Shown here: positions 53,771 to 64,000 of the stretch, piece after piece
How positions within the stretch are numbered: the first letter of the stretch is position 1
Layout: each line of letters starts with the position of its first letter
Source: Distichodus sexfasciatus
Taxonomy: Eukaryota; Chordata; Actinopteri; Characiformes; Distichodontidae
Assembly: GCA_032718565.1 (NCBI GenBank)
Contig: JAVGVS010000544.1
Location: 1-64,000 of the forward strand
Direction of reading: 5' to 3'
Length of the DNA stretch: 64,000 nt
Position numbers and translations under genes: made by a program
The notes under the pieces: model-generated
Told to the model about the DNA's origin: nothing
What the model saw: only the letters and a program-made list of their open reading frames with translations
Databases searched by the model: none

Positions 53771-56640
53771 ATCGCATAAACCGTGTGCGATCACTCGTCA
53801 TTTCACAACGAATGCTGCAATATAATATTTTAACTTGTTTGAAAACCACATAAGTTATGTGCAAAGATACAAACCTCCTTGTGTTTTTGTTTTTTAATCA
53901 CACAATGTCCTAATTATTGAGGTTGACTTTCCCCGTGTGGACATCTTGATCTTGTTGAACGTTAATCTGGTCACCGATGTTCTGTCCAGAAAGACGTTTC
54001 GGAAACAATCACACGGACGGCGTGCCTCGCAGGCGCGAGAGTTCATTTCGAAATCGCTGTAAATCTGAGCTCTGGCTTCGAGCAGAATGTTTTGTGCCGT
54101 TTAACCGGGATAACCCAACAATGAGCTCCGACACGGCCTGTTCCGTCTTCTGCTTTCGTTTTATTAGCAATGCTGGAATCTGGGTAATTGAATGAGACGT
54201 TGGGTCGCCTCGTTACCGAGATCGTATTAATAGATACGTGCTGCGCGATCCGATCCCCAGAGAGCTGGTTTGGTATTCGGGACTGTTTTTTATGCGACTG
54301 TTTTCAAAGGACATGGTTCTGGCCGAATTCCCGGCGAGGCCTAGACGACTTGAGTGAAAGCGGCTGCGGACGCGAGATCGGATCCATTTCTCTCCTCCTT
54401 ATCGTCCTCGTATTTATCAGGTTAAGAACAGACGGACAGATCCAGCCTCGGGTTTCCTCCTCGGAGGAGTTGTTTCATTTCGTTGCAGGTTCCCGTGTTG
54501 AGTAATGTTCAGGATTTCCCAGCGCTGACAGAAAGCTTCATCGAGCACGTCTTCAGGATTACTGTCAGAGAACAGATGTCGAAGCAGAGGCTCACCATCT
54601 CCTCGTTTCTGAGACGCGCTCCCGCTTGATTTGCCGAGAGCGCGTACCGTCGTGGCGTTCTTACTTTCATGGACTTGACGTGAAAAGTGTCATTAGAGGA
54701 AAAATAGGATGCGTACGTAATTTCTGAAGCAAACTTTCACAAAGTGCCGCCGGTGCGACATATTAACGTTACCCTTTAATCATATTCACCAGCGGTATCA
54801 GTGTCACACCACACACAGAGCAGTTCCCAAGTCCAGACATTTCAAATGAACGATAATTTTCATCCACTGAATCAACCACTTTCTGGCTGAATTCTAACCT
54901 ATAACATATTTTGCCAGCGCGCTCTACTTTGCTGGAAAGTCCTTTATATCAAACAAGACACGGTAAAGGTGCAACAACGGCGCTGTCGGCAGAAGTCAAA
55001 CCGCAGTCCCATTTGCTCACGGCTTTACCTAAGCTGGATGATGTATTTTTGGGCTCAGCCGTTTGGCCTTCGGAACGTCGGGTCCTCTCCGCGGCCACGC
55101 CTGCTGTTCTGGAACCGCCGTGACGCCCCGACTTGGCAGAATCGTTGCAGGTTAAAGGTCAACGTTCATAGGTAAAGCCGCTGTAATCGATCCCCGTCCC
55201 TTTTTTTTCAAATTGTATATCAAACATTTGTTCCGACCGTCTGCTATCGGAAAGCCAACGCGGAATCACGCCGTGATTATGTTATGATAAATCTGCTTTC
55301 GGCTGCTCTCCGTTTTGGCAGGGGCGTGAGTCCGGCCTGGCCATATGCGCTCCAGACCCTCTTCGTTTATCTTACATAACGTGGGACGGTTTGGAAGAGG
55401 GAGAAAAAAAAAAAACGCTTTATGACGTACGAACCGGTCGGCGTGTATCCAAACCTAGCGCCAACAGAGGCCTTCCGTGGCATACATGGATCAGACGACG
55501 CTCCGATAACGACACACAGCTGGACCGGGTATCGGTGGCTTTGGGCTGATCTGGAGTCGATCTGTAAAGGTGTGGACGCTCAGTAGGTTCTTCGTGTGAA
55601 GTGTGACTGCGGTAAAGCTGGTTTATTGATCAACGTTCGCGCTAATTCCTACATGTTGATATGACGATGAGCAGAACAAGCGACGCAACACACCATTATA
55701 CTGTTTAATTTCCTCAACAACGCCAGCTCTCACTCACAACCCCTGTGTTCCTGATGCTTTCAGCGCCGCGGGATTAGGGAGCGTCACTAAATTACCGAAA
55801 TGATTTTAACGTGAAGAGAAATGTGTTATTTGAATAATAAACCATTTAGCATCTACGTATGGGCGTGTAATTATTACATTGTGTTAGTAGGAAAACAGGA
55901 TTTAAGTCAAGTATTCCCTTAAGCGGGAACAGAATAATCTGTCGTGTAGTCAGACATTTTTAAAGCGTTATTTTCCGTTTTAAAAAGTCTCAAATTTGAT
56001 CATATCATCAGAAATCCAAATGTACAACATTAGTATCGGACATAAAAAAAAAGTGGGCTCGTGCCGTGTTTACTGCTCACCACTGCAGCCAAAAGCGTAG
56101 TGGCACTGGCAAACTCTTAAAACCAGAAATGATGACGACAGCTGAATTTACTTCTGAACTTGCACATATTGGTCATATTAATATTTTACAATTTTGTTCA
56201 AAAAAATACAACTCAAGTTGAATGGGAACAGTCTGACAAACCAGAGCCAGGCCTGAGATCAGACTTTGTCTGATGAGACGCTGATTATTCTTCTGACAGC
56301 GTCTGCGTTGTTTTAAATGCTCCCGGGCCCGGGAGTCAGCAGCCTGGATCCCGACGCGTCCCCGAATTACGTAATGGCGTTGAGTGTGGACCGCGTGAGC
56401 TGAACTGTGTGGTACGAGGGCGGCTGCACGTTGACGGGGGTGTGTTTGTGATGAGGGGCGACGTATTTCGGGCAGGACTTTTAGCTCGCTGTCAGACTGG
56501 ATAACTTCAAGAATGCTTCACGAAGAGAATGGCCTTGCGTTCACACGCACCGGTCTCAAATCCTGAGAGAATACGTTAAGACGGGTCTTTCCGGAGAAAA
56601 CCCCTCAAGCCTTCCTGCGGCGACTATTTGAGTGATTATT
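53771..56640. other. Intergenic DNA, nothing recognised
   Basis: AT-rich with short frames. AGTATCGGACATAAAAAAAA near 56034 may be a decayed hAT end. No gene, RNA or clear repeat recognised. Confidence 0.4.
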
Positions 56641-56750
56641 TGTGACGCGCAGCGCACCGCCACCAAATGTGACCTCAACGTTTGACCCCTTCTGTGAAGG
56701 AGCAGCGCTTGGGGGACCTTAGTGGTACCTCCCCTCGCCGTTACTGGGAC
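56641..56750 (-). mobile_element. SINE family A, badly decayed
   Basis: CAAATGTGACCTCAACGTTT, GACCCCTTCTGTGAAGGAGC and TTAGTGGTACCTCCCC follow the order of the family, with deletions. Confidence 0.45.
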
Positions 56751-57699
56751 TGATTCTGAGGACGACTCTCACATCGTCACGTGGAGCAACATGTGTTCTG
56801 GCTTTTCGTTTAGAGATGCTTTGCAGAGTGTCATGGCTGAAGCCCATCCTTCAGATGCTTTTCCCTCTTGGCCTCGCTCGGCTTCTACAAAACATCACAA
56901 TGTAATTCGCAGCAGCGCCACAGCGAGGGTCTGCGTTCGTTTGAGCGTCCGAACCCGAGGCCTTTTTTCCGCTGGAAACCCGTCAGCTGGCCAGCACTGC
57001 GCACAGGATATGGTTATCCATCTTCTCCTAAAAACATCACAGTGATTCAGGATGCGCAGGTTGCTAAAAATAGACCTGAGCGAATGTGGGCTGGCCGCAG
57101 GGTTTATCAACTCCGTTTGGGTACTGGTTAATGTCCAGTGGAGACGTCCATGCAACTCCAGGTGACAAAGATCTCAAACTACTTTGCATGCTCCAGATGA
57201 AGAGGAAGACACTTTTACCGACTTATTCCATATTAGTTCATTATGTAGCACACACTTATTATTCCAGTAATTAATCAGAGTAAGGACAATCAAGAATCAC
57301 GGGAACGCCGCTTTGGGAACGGCATCGGTGTGTTTTGGAACAGACGTGACGCCGTACGACAACTTGAGGCTCGGTTTGAGAATATTAAACAGTCGAGTCC
57401 GAAACTAGGTCTGGAAACGAACGTCTGTTTGTTTCTCCAAGCCGCCGTTCCTGCGACGCTTCCACGCTTCAGATGCTAGCTAGGGCTGATTAAGCCAAAT
57501 AAACCCAATGCTGTGGAAAATAAGCGCAGACTCTTTGAGCTTCAAACAAAAGGAAAGAACAACAGTTCCCACTAAATCAAAATATCGCGGCTTGCAGAAC
57601 GAAGGAAACCAGTCCGACTTCTGTTGCGAGCGAGCCGAGAGGGAATCAAACAGCAACCATCTCCTCCCGCCGCTGATTTCCAGGTCTGATTTGCAGAGC
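56751..57699. other. Intergenic DNA, nothing recognised
   Basis: No gene, RNA or repeat family recognised. Confidence 0.4.
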
Positions 57700-58058
57700 T
57701 CAAGATGTTGAGGTTCTCTTTGGGAGTGATGAGGATGGATAGGATCAGGAATGAGTTCGTCAGAGGGACAGCTCATGTTCGATGTTTTGGAGATAAAGTC
57801 AGAGAAGCCAGACTGAGATGGTTTGGACACGTCCAGAGGAGAGACAATGAGTACATAGGTAGAAAGATGCTGAGGTTGGAGTCACCAGGCAGGAGGCTGA
57901 GAGGAAGAGCAACAAGGAGATTTATGGATGTGGTGAAAGAGGACATGAAGTTAGTTGGTGTGAGGGTAGAGGATGCAGAAGATAGGACTAGATGGAGACA
58001 GATGATTCGCTGTGGCGACCCCTGAAGGGAAAAGCCGAAAGAGGAAGAAGAGAGACTT
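57700..58058 (+). mobile_element. 3' end of an RTE-like non-LTR retrotransposon
   Basis: One open frame (57705-58025) reads RIRNEFVRGTAHVRCFGDKV, REARLRWFGHVQRRD and RGRATRRFMDVVKEDMKLVG, a recurring C-terminal signature of fish LINE reverse-transcriptase proteins, ending RWRQMIRCGDP. The stop is followed by GGGAAAAGCCGAAAGAGGAAGAAG, the usual non-coding tail. It is 5'-truncated, as expected from incomplete reverse transcription, and quite intact, so fairly young. The clade (RTE/Expander) is from memory. Confidence 0.75.
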
Positions 58059-58209
58059 TTGTAATGTTTAAACTAACTGCAGACGGCTGCGAGGTACAGT
58101 CAAGAGGTGACCCTAAGTGGAAGAAGGGGGCGAATGAAAGCGAGCGATTGTGTGCCATCTCACTCGAATGATAAATTAACGATTATATTTAATCATAAAG
58201 CGATATTCA

Positions 58210-58408
58210 AGTGAGCGATTATTTGTCATTGTGAACACAGCACGGCACACGGCGCACCACAGCCACACGTGAGCTCTGCGTTTGACCCGTCCACGGAGGA
58301 GCAGCTTTTTGGCAGCACCCAGAGAGCAGTGCTTGGAGTAGCACACGAGTCCAACGCTCACGAGTACCTCAGTGGTGCCCAGACGACCTTCCGATCCCGA
58401 ACTGCCCC
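58210..58408 (-). mobile_element. tRNA-derived SINE family A
   Basis: GTGAGCGATTATTTGTCATT, GTGAACACAGCACGGCACAC, GCGTTTGACCCGTCCACGGA and CTCACGAGTACCTCAGTGGT in order. The B-box stretch is deleted near 58380. Confidence 0.75.
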
Positions 58409-60539
58409 AATATGTAGATACTCGGCTGCGTGGTGATGGTCGAGTCGAATCTACAGTTTGATGGTCTCTGCACGCTGTCTAAGAACAATCTGGCTGTGAT
58501 CTTCTTTGTAAGTTCTACTTGTCCATCACACTTGGTGAAGAAAAGAGAAGCCTATTAAAGTTTTAACGAGGGAACACAAACTAAAAGATGATTCACATTA
58601 ACCCGGGGGAGAAGGGGTCACGGGTTCTTTAGCGGGAATGTGGTCGGGCGCCGACGGTTTACGATGCTGCAGTTTTTACAGGAGCTGCTGCGTTCTGGCA
58701 GATCTGGTAGCGGGAGGCGTAACGGCGGTAGTGAGGACGAGCAAATATTTAAGACGTGAATCTTGGAAGGGATCGAGAGTTTCGTCCTTTTAACTCTTTC
58801 CACAATCGGCCAGATTTCTTGTCATTTCTCCTCTCCGTTAAGACCGTCCTTATCTGTTTTGACCACAAGGGTGGCGTCTCTTCAGGATACAGGTTTTTGC
58901 TAGCTGACGCAGCCGATCGCCGTTATTTCGGAAGCGAAATGCAAAAATGGGAAAGGAAACCTGTCACAATTTTTAACTTTACAAACACCAACACAAAACT
59001 AAAACTTTTAGTGTTCAACATGAAGCAGCAGCAGGTTGTGGTGGAGAAAGCAAAGCTGCTCAACGTGCTCTTCACTTAACCTCAAGCTGGCGTGACATAC
59101 AGCCAATCCAAGGACATCAAATAAAGCGGCGAGTCAAGAGCAAACTGCACAGAGAGAAGAGACGGCGGTGGAGCCACAGTAGCGCAACAAAAATGCCGAC
59201 ACTGATAATCGGCCTCCGCTAATCGGTCGACCCTTAATCCTTCCACCGCAGCAGAGCAACGTTCAACGACAGAAATCCTACATGTTTAAGAAAACCTGGG
59301 ATTGATTAGCCAAGACAGCAATGCCTCTGATGAAGTAAAAAAGAGCACCAGCGTTGCCAGTGTTTTATGACTTACGACGTTGTGTGTGTGTGTGTGTGCT
59401 TGGTACTGGCCTGCATTAATGCTTTCCGTCAAGCTTTGCTCATCATCATCAGGAGGTTGTAATTTCTCAGCAACTGTCCACAAAGGACTTGACATTATAC
59501 CAGGAACTGGGAAAAGTCATTCTCCCTGCTTCTCTAGCGCTCCGAACGCCGGATTCAGCAAAGCAGCCGGCGTACGGTCCTGGCCCATATGGGTTACATC
59601 TGCGAGTTCTTTTCAACCTGTTGACCCAAAATGCGCCGCGACTTTCGGAAATTCATATTTGGACGCGTTCTCCTCGGGCAGGGCTCTGCCTTTTTCTGGT
59701 GCTGGTACAGGAACGGATTTTTAAACGCTGACCTCTTGGTCACTGTTCTTGTGAATCTCTGACGTGAAATGCTGATAAATCTACCAGATGACTGAAACCA
59801 CTTCGGTCTGCCAAGCCCACGTCAAATCCGCCTCTTCTGAGAAAACGCCAGAGAGGATGAAATATCACTCTTGAGGATTCCAACACAGTCACTGATCCTT
59901 TATTTATTAACGATCAATAACCGAATGCAAAGAAACTTGAGAGAACCTGTCAGGTCTACTGTGTTATTTGAGACAAATGCACTTGTGTCCTAACCACCAG
60001 ACCAGCACCACCACCACCACCTCCACCGCTCGTTATTATCAGGCAGAGCGCAAACACAGTCCCCCACTACCACGAATTACGCAGTGGAGACTCTCACATT
60101 TGGGGAATTTGCAGAGGTAAGTCAACCAGGGCGCAATGGCTGATCCTCGTCCTGGGCAAACCACCTTCTTGATCAGGGTTTCACCCCGTGCCAGGTGAGT
60201 ATGACCTCTCGTCTGAACGGTAACTTGTCTGAAGTCAATGAGGCCATTTTTGGGGTCCCAGGTTGGACGAGGGGCCAACATTTGCTCGAGTTATTGGCAA
60301 AGACACAGCGCTCCCATTTTTGACTCCAAAAATGGGGACCTTGGCGAGTGTGCAGAAGAAGCTCTGTGGATTCTTCAAGCGTAAGGACGTTGCCTTTTTG
60401 TCGCTGGCAAAATGCGTAAAGAAAATGAAGGAGCAAGGGAGCGCTGGGACTGACATGGTGCGGGAACTGTCCTAATGTTTTAATAGCTGATAAAACCAAC
60501 AGGAGGCGGGGAAAGATGACGCGAGCTGGACGGCTTCTG
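58409..60539. other. Intergenic DNA with one probable hAT end
   Basis: CACTGATAATCGGCCTCCGC then TAATCGGTCGACCCTTA, ending near 59237, resembles the right end of a hAT element. An upstream 107-codon frame (58756-59079) may belong to it but shows no recognised motif. (GT)n lies at 59378-59398. No gene supported. Confidence 0.35.
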
Positions 60540-60630
60540 CAGAATAAACAGAAGCTTTGACCTACATTAGCTGATGCTCCACTTTCATGCGGTGGAAAAA
60601 GGGATCCGGGCGGCTGGGCCTGCTCCGATG
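60540..60630. repeat. Direct repeat, left copy
   Basis: AGAATAAACAGAAGCTTTGA, CCTACATTAGCTGATGCTCC and GGTGGAAAAAGGGATCC recur in the same order at 61295-61390 with about 80 percent identity by eye. Confidence 0.7.
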
Positions 60631-61294
60631 TGGGGACGCACTGATCCAGCTTTCTCAGTTGAGATACAGACACCTGTGCTTCGTGCACGGGCTGATCCCT
60701 GGCAGCGATCCGATATCGGTGTGTAATGAATAATCTGTACATCTCTCGGTGAGGAGCAGACCGAGGAGACTCTGTACAGTGGATTTGTTTAAACGCCACT
60801 GTGTCATATTGTGACGCTGCCTAACACCGTGCCACTAAAACCGTCAGGAACGCAGAGACCTCCGGCGAGACCCTGGTGTAGTTAAACAAAGCACATGAAA
60901 CAGCAGAACTTTCGGGCGTGTGGCGTGCCTTGCTTGTTCTGCTCACTGTCCTATCAGTATGTTGGAGTTTGTACACTTTGTTCAGCGAAAAATATCAAAC
61001 CGATGTGGAACGTTACGCCAACTTTACCGCAGTTCTGCTGCCCATGCAGAACCAAATGCCTTGTTTAAAATGTTTTGTTTAGTCATGAAAAGGGAGACGG
61101 TCACCAACCGGCTTTAAACCGGCTTTACCGCAGCACCGCTGCCCACACGATACCAAGCGTACGAATCTAGAAAAACCGACACAACAGATCGCTCCCATAG
61201 ATGGGCCCAGCGTCACCCACACCACATCCAGCTGTTTGAGTCATTATCGTCCATAACCCCTTATCCCACGTACGCGTCGCATCGGTGCAACCCT
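60631..61294. mobile_element. Probable decayed hAT element between direct repeats
   Basis: The left end TGGGGACGCACTGATCCAGC and the inverse of the right end (CTAGGGTTGCACCGATGCGA) resemble each other and the TAGGGxTGCACCGAT ends of hAT elements. Inside, a ~100-bp unit (ACTTTACCGCAG.TCTGCTGCCCA) occurs twice, near 61020 and 61125. No transposase remains. Confidence 0.4.
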
Positions 61295-61390
61295 AGAATA
61301 AACACAAGGTTTGACCTACATTAGGCGATGCTCTACTTTCGGCCTAGGCGAGCGGTGGAAAAAGAGATCCAGCAGCTTGTCCTGCTCCGG
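61295..61390. repeat. Direct repeat, right copy
   Basis: Partner of 60540-60630; reads AGAATAAACACAAGGTTTGA, CCTACATTAGGCGATGCTCT and GGTGGAAAAAGAGATCC. Confidence 0.7.
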
Positions 61391-61865
61391 GGGTAAGACC
61401 ATAACTCCTCGGCCTGCTCCAGGTGTGTATAAACCCTCTTTAACACATGGGTGACGGCCTCCCGCCCCCCACCTCCGGCTCCTCAACTCTCAGTAATGAA
61501 TACCATCTGTGTACAGGCACTTCGCCGTGATTTACTTACTGTATTTGCACGTTAATCACGGTCAAGACCTAAGTTGTTTCCAAAATTTGCTGGAAAGGAC
61601 GCGGCGCCTCTGGTAGGGTTAGTTATTTTGATTTTTGATGAAAAGTTGCGCTAAGCATACGAGGTATATTGCAGATTTTAAGCATTTCTAATGTTTTTGT
61701 GTAACAACGATCGTCTTGAGCCATCATTCAGTTCAAAATATGGGCTAAAAACTTAAACCCTGAGCTGAAATGTCCGCCAAACTGTTTTGATTAATTGATA
61801 ACAAACATGAAGACCAATGTACGGCAAAAATCGCAGTCACAACAATCAACATTTCTGGCAAACGA
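61391..61865. other. Intergenic DNA, nothing recognised
   Basis: No gene or repeat recognised. Confidence 0.4.
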
Positions 61866-62062
61866 AAGTGAGCGATTATCTGTCATCAGAACAGCACACG
61901 GCGCACCACAACTAAACATGACCTCTGCGTTTGACCCATCGGCGAAGGAGCAGTGGGCGGCGCCCGGGAAGCAGTGTTTGGGGACGGTACCTTGCTCATG
62001 AGTACCTCAGCGGTACCTTTACCGATCCCGGAATCGAACCAGCGACCCTCCCATCGAAGGTC
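61866..62062 (-). mobile_element. tRNA-derived SINE family A
   Basis: GTGAGCGATTATCTGTCATC, ACACGGCGCACCACAACTAA, ACCTCTGCGTTTGACCCATC, GGGGACGGTACCTTGCTCAT and GGAATCGAACCAGCGACC occur in family order; the A-box end is truncated. Confidence 0.8.
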
Positions 62063-62701
62063 GGCTCGCTGACAATGAAGGATTAAAAGCAGAGAAAGCG
62101 ATGTGGGTCATGTAAACCCCTGAATGAAACTGTTATTACAAGGCAATAAACAAGTGAAGTTCCCTCTTAATGTTGTTATTATCCACGCTTCGAAACAAGA
62201 CGTTAATCAAAATCATTTGGGGGGGGGGGCGGTTAACGCTCTGTGGCCCATGTGAGCTGCACGGCGGACTGACCTTTTAAACCAGCCGGTTGATTTAGGA
62301 TGAAATGGATGGAAAGGTCAAGGCTACGTTTCGGAGAGGTGCAGATTTTTTACCCTAAAATCTTGCCAAACTACTTGTTGACGTTACCCGATTTTAAGGC
62401 TATTTCTGGGTCGCGGACAAACGCGCTGCAGCTCCAGGTTTGATCGGTGATGGATGAGCGCTTTACGGGAACGCTACAAAGACAGGATCAAACAAACGCA
62501 ATGATGAAAAGAGCCAGCGGCCCGCACCTCACCTTCCCAAAGCAAAACATTTTGGACGAACAAGGCTATATCATGATGGACTCAGGAAAGTGATGACAAA
62601 CTCAACCGAGTTCTGGCGAGAGCAGCCCCACCTCTTCAATACTTCAAGTCAGTTGCACATTTTGCACGGTACGAAAAATTTGATAAATAAGTACATCCAA
62701 C
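62063..62701. other. Intergenic DNA, nothing recognised
   Basis: A G-run at 62219-62229 and short frames only. Confidence 0.4.
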
Positions 62702-64000
62702 TAGGGGTGCGCGACATATCGAATATACTCGATGTATCTCGGCTTGTTCCACGTGCGATGTAGTAAATGACTATATCGTGAACATCGAGTATAAATCCTA
62801 ACGTTATTGTTAAACAGACAGCACGTACTTTCCAGTTTTGCTTTTCTGCGCCGTCAAAGCAGACAGCTCGCTCCCCCGCCCATCCAGAAAACTCTCCACA
62901 TGCGCGTTTTGTACTTGACCGACAGCGGAGAGAAGCGAATCCGCGGAGACAAGTGAAAGCCCGCAGAGACATTAATCGGAGATGGAGGCGGACGACTCCG
63001 TGCCGAAGAAAAACAGCACTGGGTCTGTCATTTGGCAGTGGTTTGGATATCGCAAGGACGACGTTGAGCAAAACACGGTTATCTGCAAAGTACGCCACAA
63101 GTCCATTGCCACAAAGGGTAGCAGTACCACACACTTGATTCATCACCTGAAAACCCATCCACTGCAAAACGAAGAATGCCTCAAACTTCGTATGTCCACA
63201 TCTCCACCTCCACCAAAGAAAACGGAGCCGGCCCAGAAGCAAATCCCTCTGGCTGCTTCGTTTGCTAAATCAATCCCATACGAGAAAAAAAAAGTGCAAA
63301 ATGGAAAGAGATCACGGCCGCGTTAACAAAACATATCGCCAAAGATATGGTCCCAATTAGTATAGTGGAAAAGCCTGGCTTCAAAAATCTCATAAGGACA
63401 CTTGACCCAAAGTATCAACTACCTGGTCGCAATTTTTTGTGCTGAGAACGCGCTACCGGAGTTGTACATTTCAGTGAGAAAAAAGGTGGCCGACCAGCTA
63501 ACAAACGTGAGCCACTTCTCCACACCTGCAGATCCGTGGTCCAGCAGAACCTGTGAACCTTATCTCAGTTGAACAGTGCATTACGTCCACGAGTGGGAGT
63601 TGAAAAGTTCGTGCCTCCAAACGAGCTTTTTCCCGGATGATCATACAGGAGAGACAATTGCACAGGGGCTGAAAGATGCTCTCATGTCACGGAACTTGCC
63701 AGAAACCCGTCTAGTGTGAATCACGACGGATAATGGGGCTAATATAGTCCAAGCCGTGGGCCTGAATGAGTGGACTAGACTACAGTGTTTTGGCCACAGG
63801 CTGCAGCTTGCCGTTGGTAAGTATTCATTCAGATTTGTTTATTATTAACAGTAAACTGATTACTAAGACATCAAATAAGAACTGTGTTTAATTATTTTGT
63901 CATTAAATTAAAAATTAGGTGTGAGTATTTCTTTTTTCATGCAAACGTATTTTAAGTACTATAAAATGTGTAAAGCATATATTGCCAGAAATATTCGGTC
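62702..64000 (+). mobile_element. Second hAT element, runs off the window
   Basis: The left end TAGGGGTGCGCGACATATCG with subterminal ATCGA-rich repeats (62720-62790) is a typical hAT terminus. The interior encodes a BED finger followed by hAT transposase blocks in several frames. The right end lies beyond 64000. It differs in sequence from the element at 212-1237. Confidence 0.75.
62982..63790 (+). pseudogene. hAT transposase with broken frame
   Basis: The frame from 62982 (MEADDSVPKKNSTGSVIWQW) has a BED domain, but the finger reads CKVRHK, so the second zinc-binding Cys is Arg; HLIHHLKTHP keeps the His pair. The frame ends at 63326. Transposase blocks continue in other frames: TKHIAKDMVPISIVEKPGF and TLDPKYQLPG near 63340-63430, then TTDNGANIVQAVGLNEW and RLQCFGHRLQLAVG near 63725-63815, separated by stops. 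The protein binds and cuts transposon ends in live hATs; this copy cannot. Confidence 0.8.

Noticed and set aside
58756..59079. 107-codon + strand frame possibly encoding a small protein
   Set aside because: No recognised motif, no splice partners; it lies beside a probable hAT end and is more likely transposon interior.
62649..63242. 197-codon - strand frame at the right edge
   Set aside because: It is antisense to the hAT transposase remnant and shows no domain.

Overview
This window looks like nuclear DNA of a ray-finned fish. It carries two intron-rich vertebrate genes with GT-AG introns, AATAAA signals, many dinucleotide microsatellites, and fish-typical mobile elements (BED-finger hAT elements, a Tc1-like transposase, tRNA-derived SINEs, fold-back MITEs and an RTE-like LINE tail). 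The species cannot be named from the sequence alone.

Layout. Positions 1-1350 hold microsatellite, LINE-tail-like repeats, an internally deleted hAT element with a lone BED zinc finger, and a pyrimidine-rich tract. From about 1350 to 15540 on the + strand lies a SENP7-like SUMO isopeptidase gene. I could assemble 21 coding exons with matching phases (793 codons plus stop) and a complete His-Asp-Cys protease core. Positions 15541-19526 are an intergenic spacer with several homeodomain-type YTAATCY sites. From 19527 to about 41100 on the + strand lies IMPG2 (interphotoreceptor matrix proteoglycan 2), also assembled exon by exon. It has a signal peptide, a conserved N-terminal domain behind a furin-like site, two SEA domains, two EGF domains, a membrane span and a conserved cytoplasmic tail. 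It is about 2,230-2,240 residues, roughly 1,000 more than the mammalian protein as I remember it. The excess sits almost entirely in one 2,540-nt mucin-like exon in front of SEA1.

Positions 41100-64000 contain no gene that I can support. They hold dispersed SINEs, MITEs, a decayed Tc1-like element, an RTE-like 3' end, a minisatellite and, at the right edge, a second decayed hAT element that runs off the window.

The tandem, same-strand order SENP7 then IMPG2 matches the neighbour relationship I know from mammals (human 3q12). Together with the two SEA domains and the transmembrane segment, this argues for the SENP7/IMPG2 pair rather than the paralogous SENP6/IMPG1 pair. The two genes have unrelated jobs: SENP7 removes SUMO chains in the nucleus, and IMPG2 is a photoreceptor-surface proteoglycan that organises the retinal extracellular matrix. 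The most notable points are the giant mucin exon with degenerate 36-residue repeats, a cleavage-type SEA2 paired with a SEA1 that lacks the cleavage motif, a 21-nt microexon, and an alternative C-terminus whose splice donor overlaps the stop codon. All exon boundaries are inferred from reading frame, splice consensus and remembered family sequence; no alignment or transcript was available.
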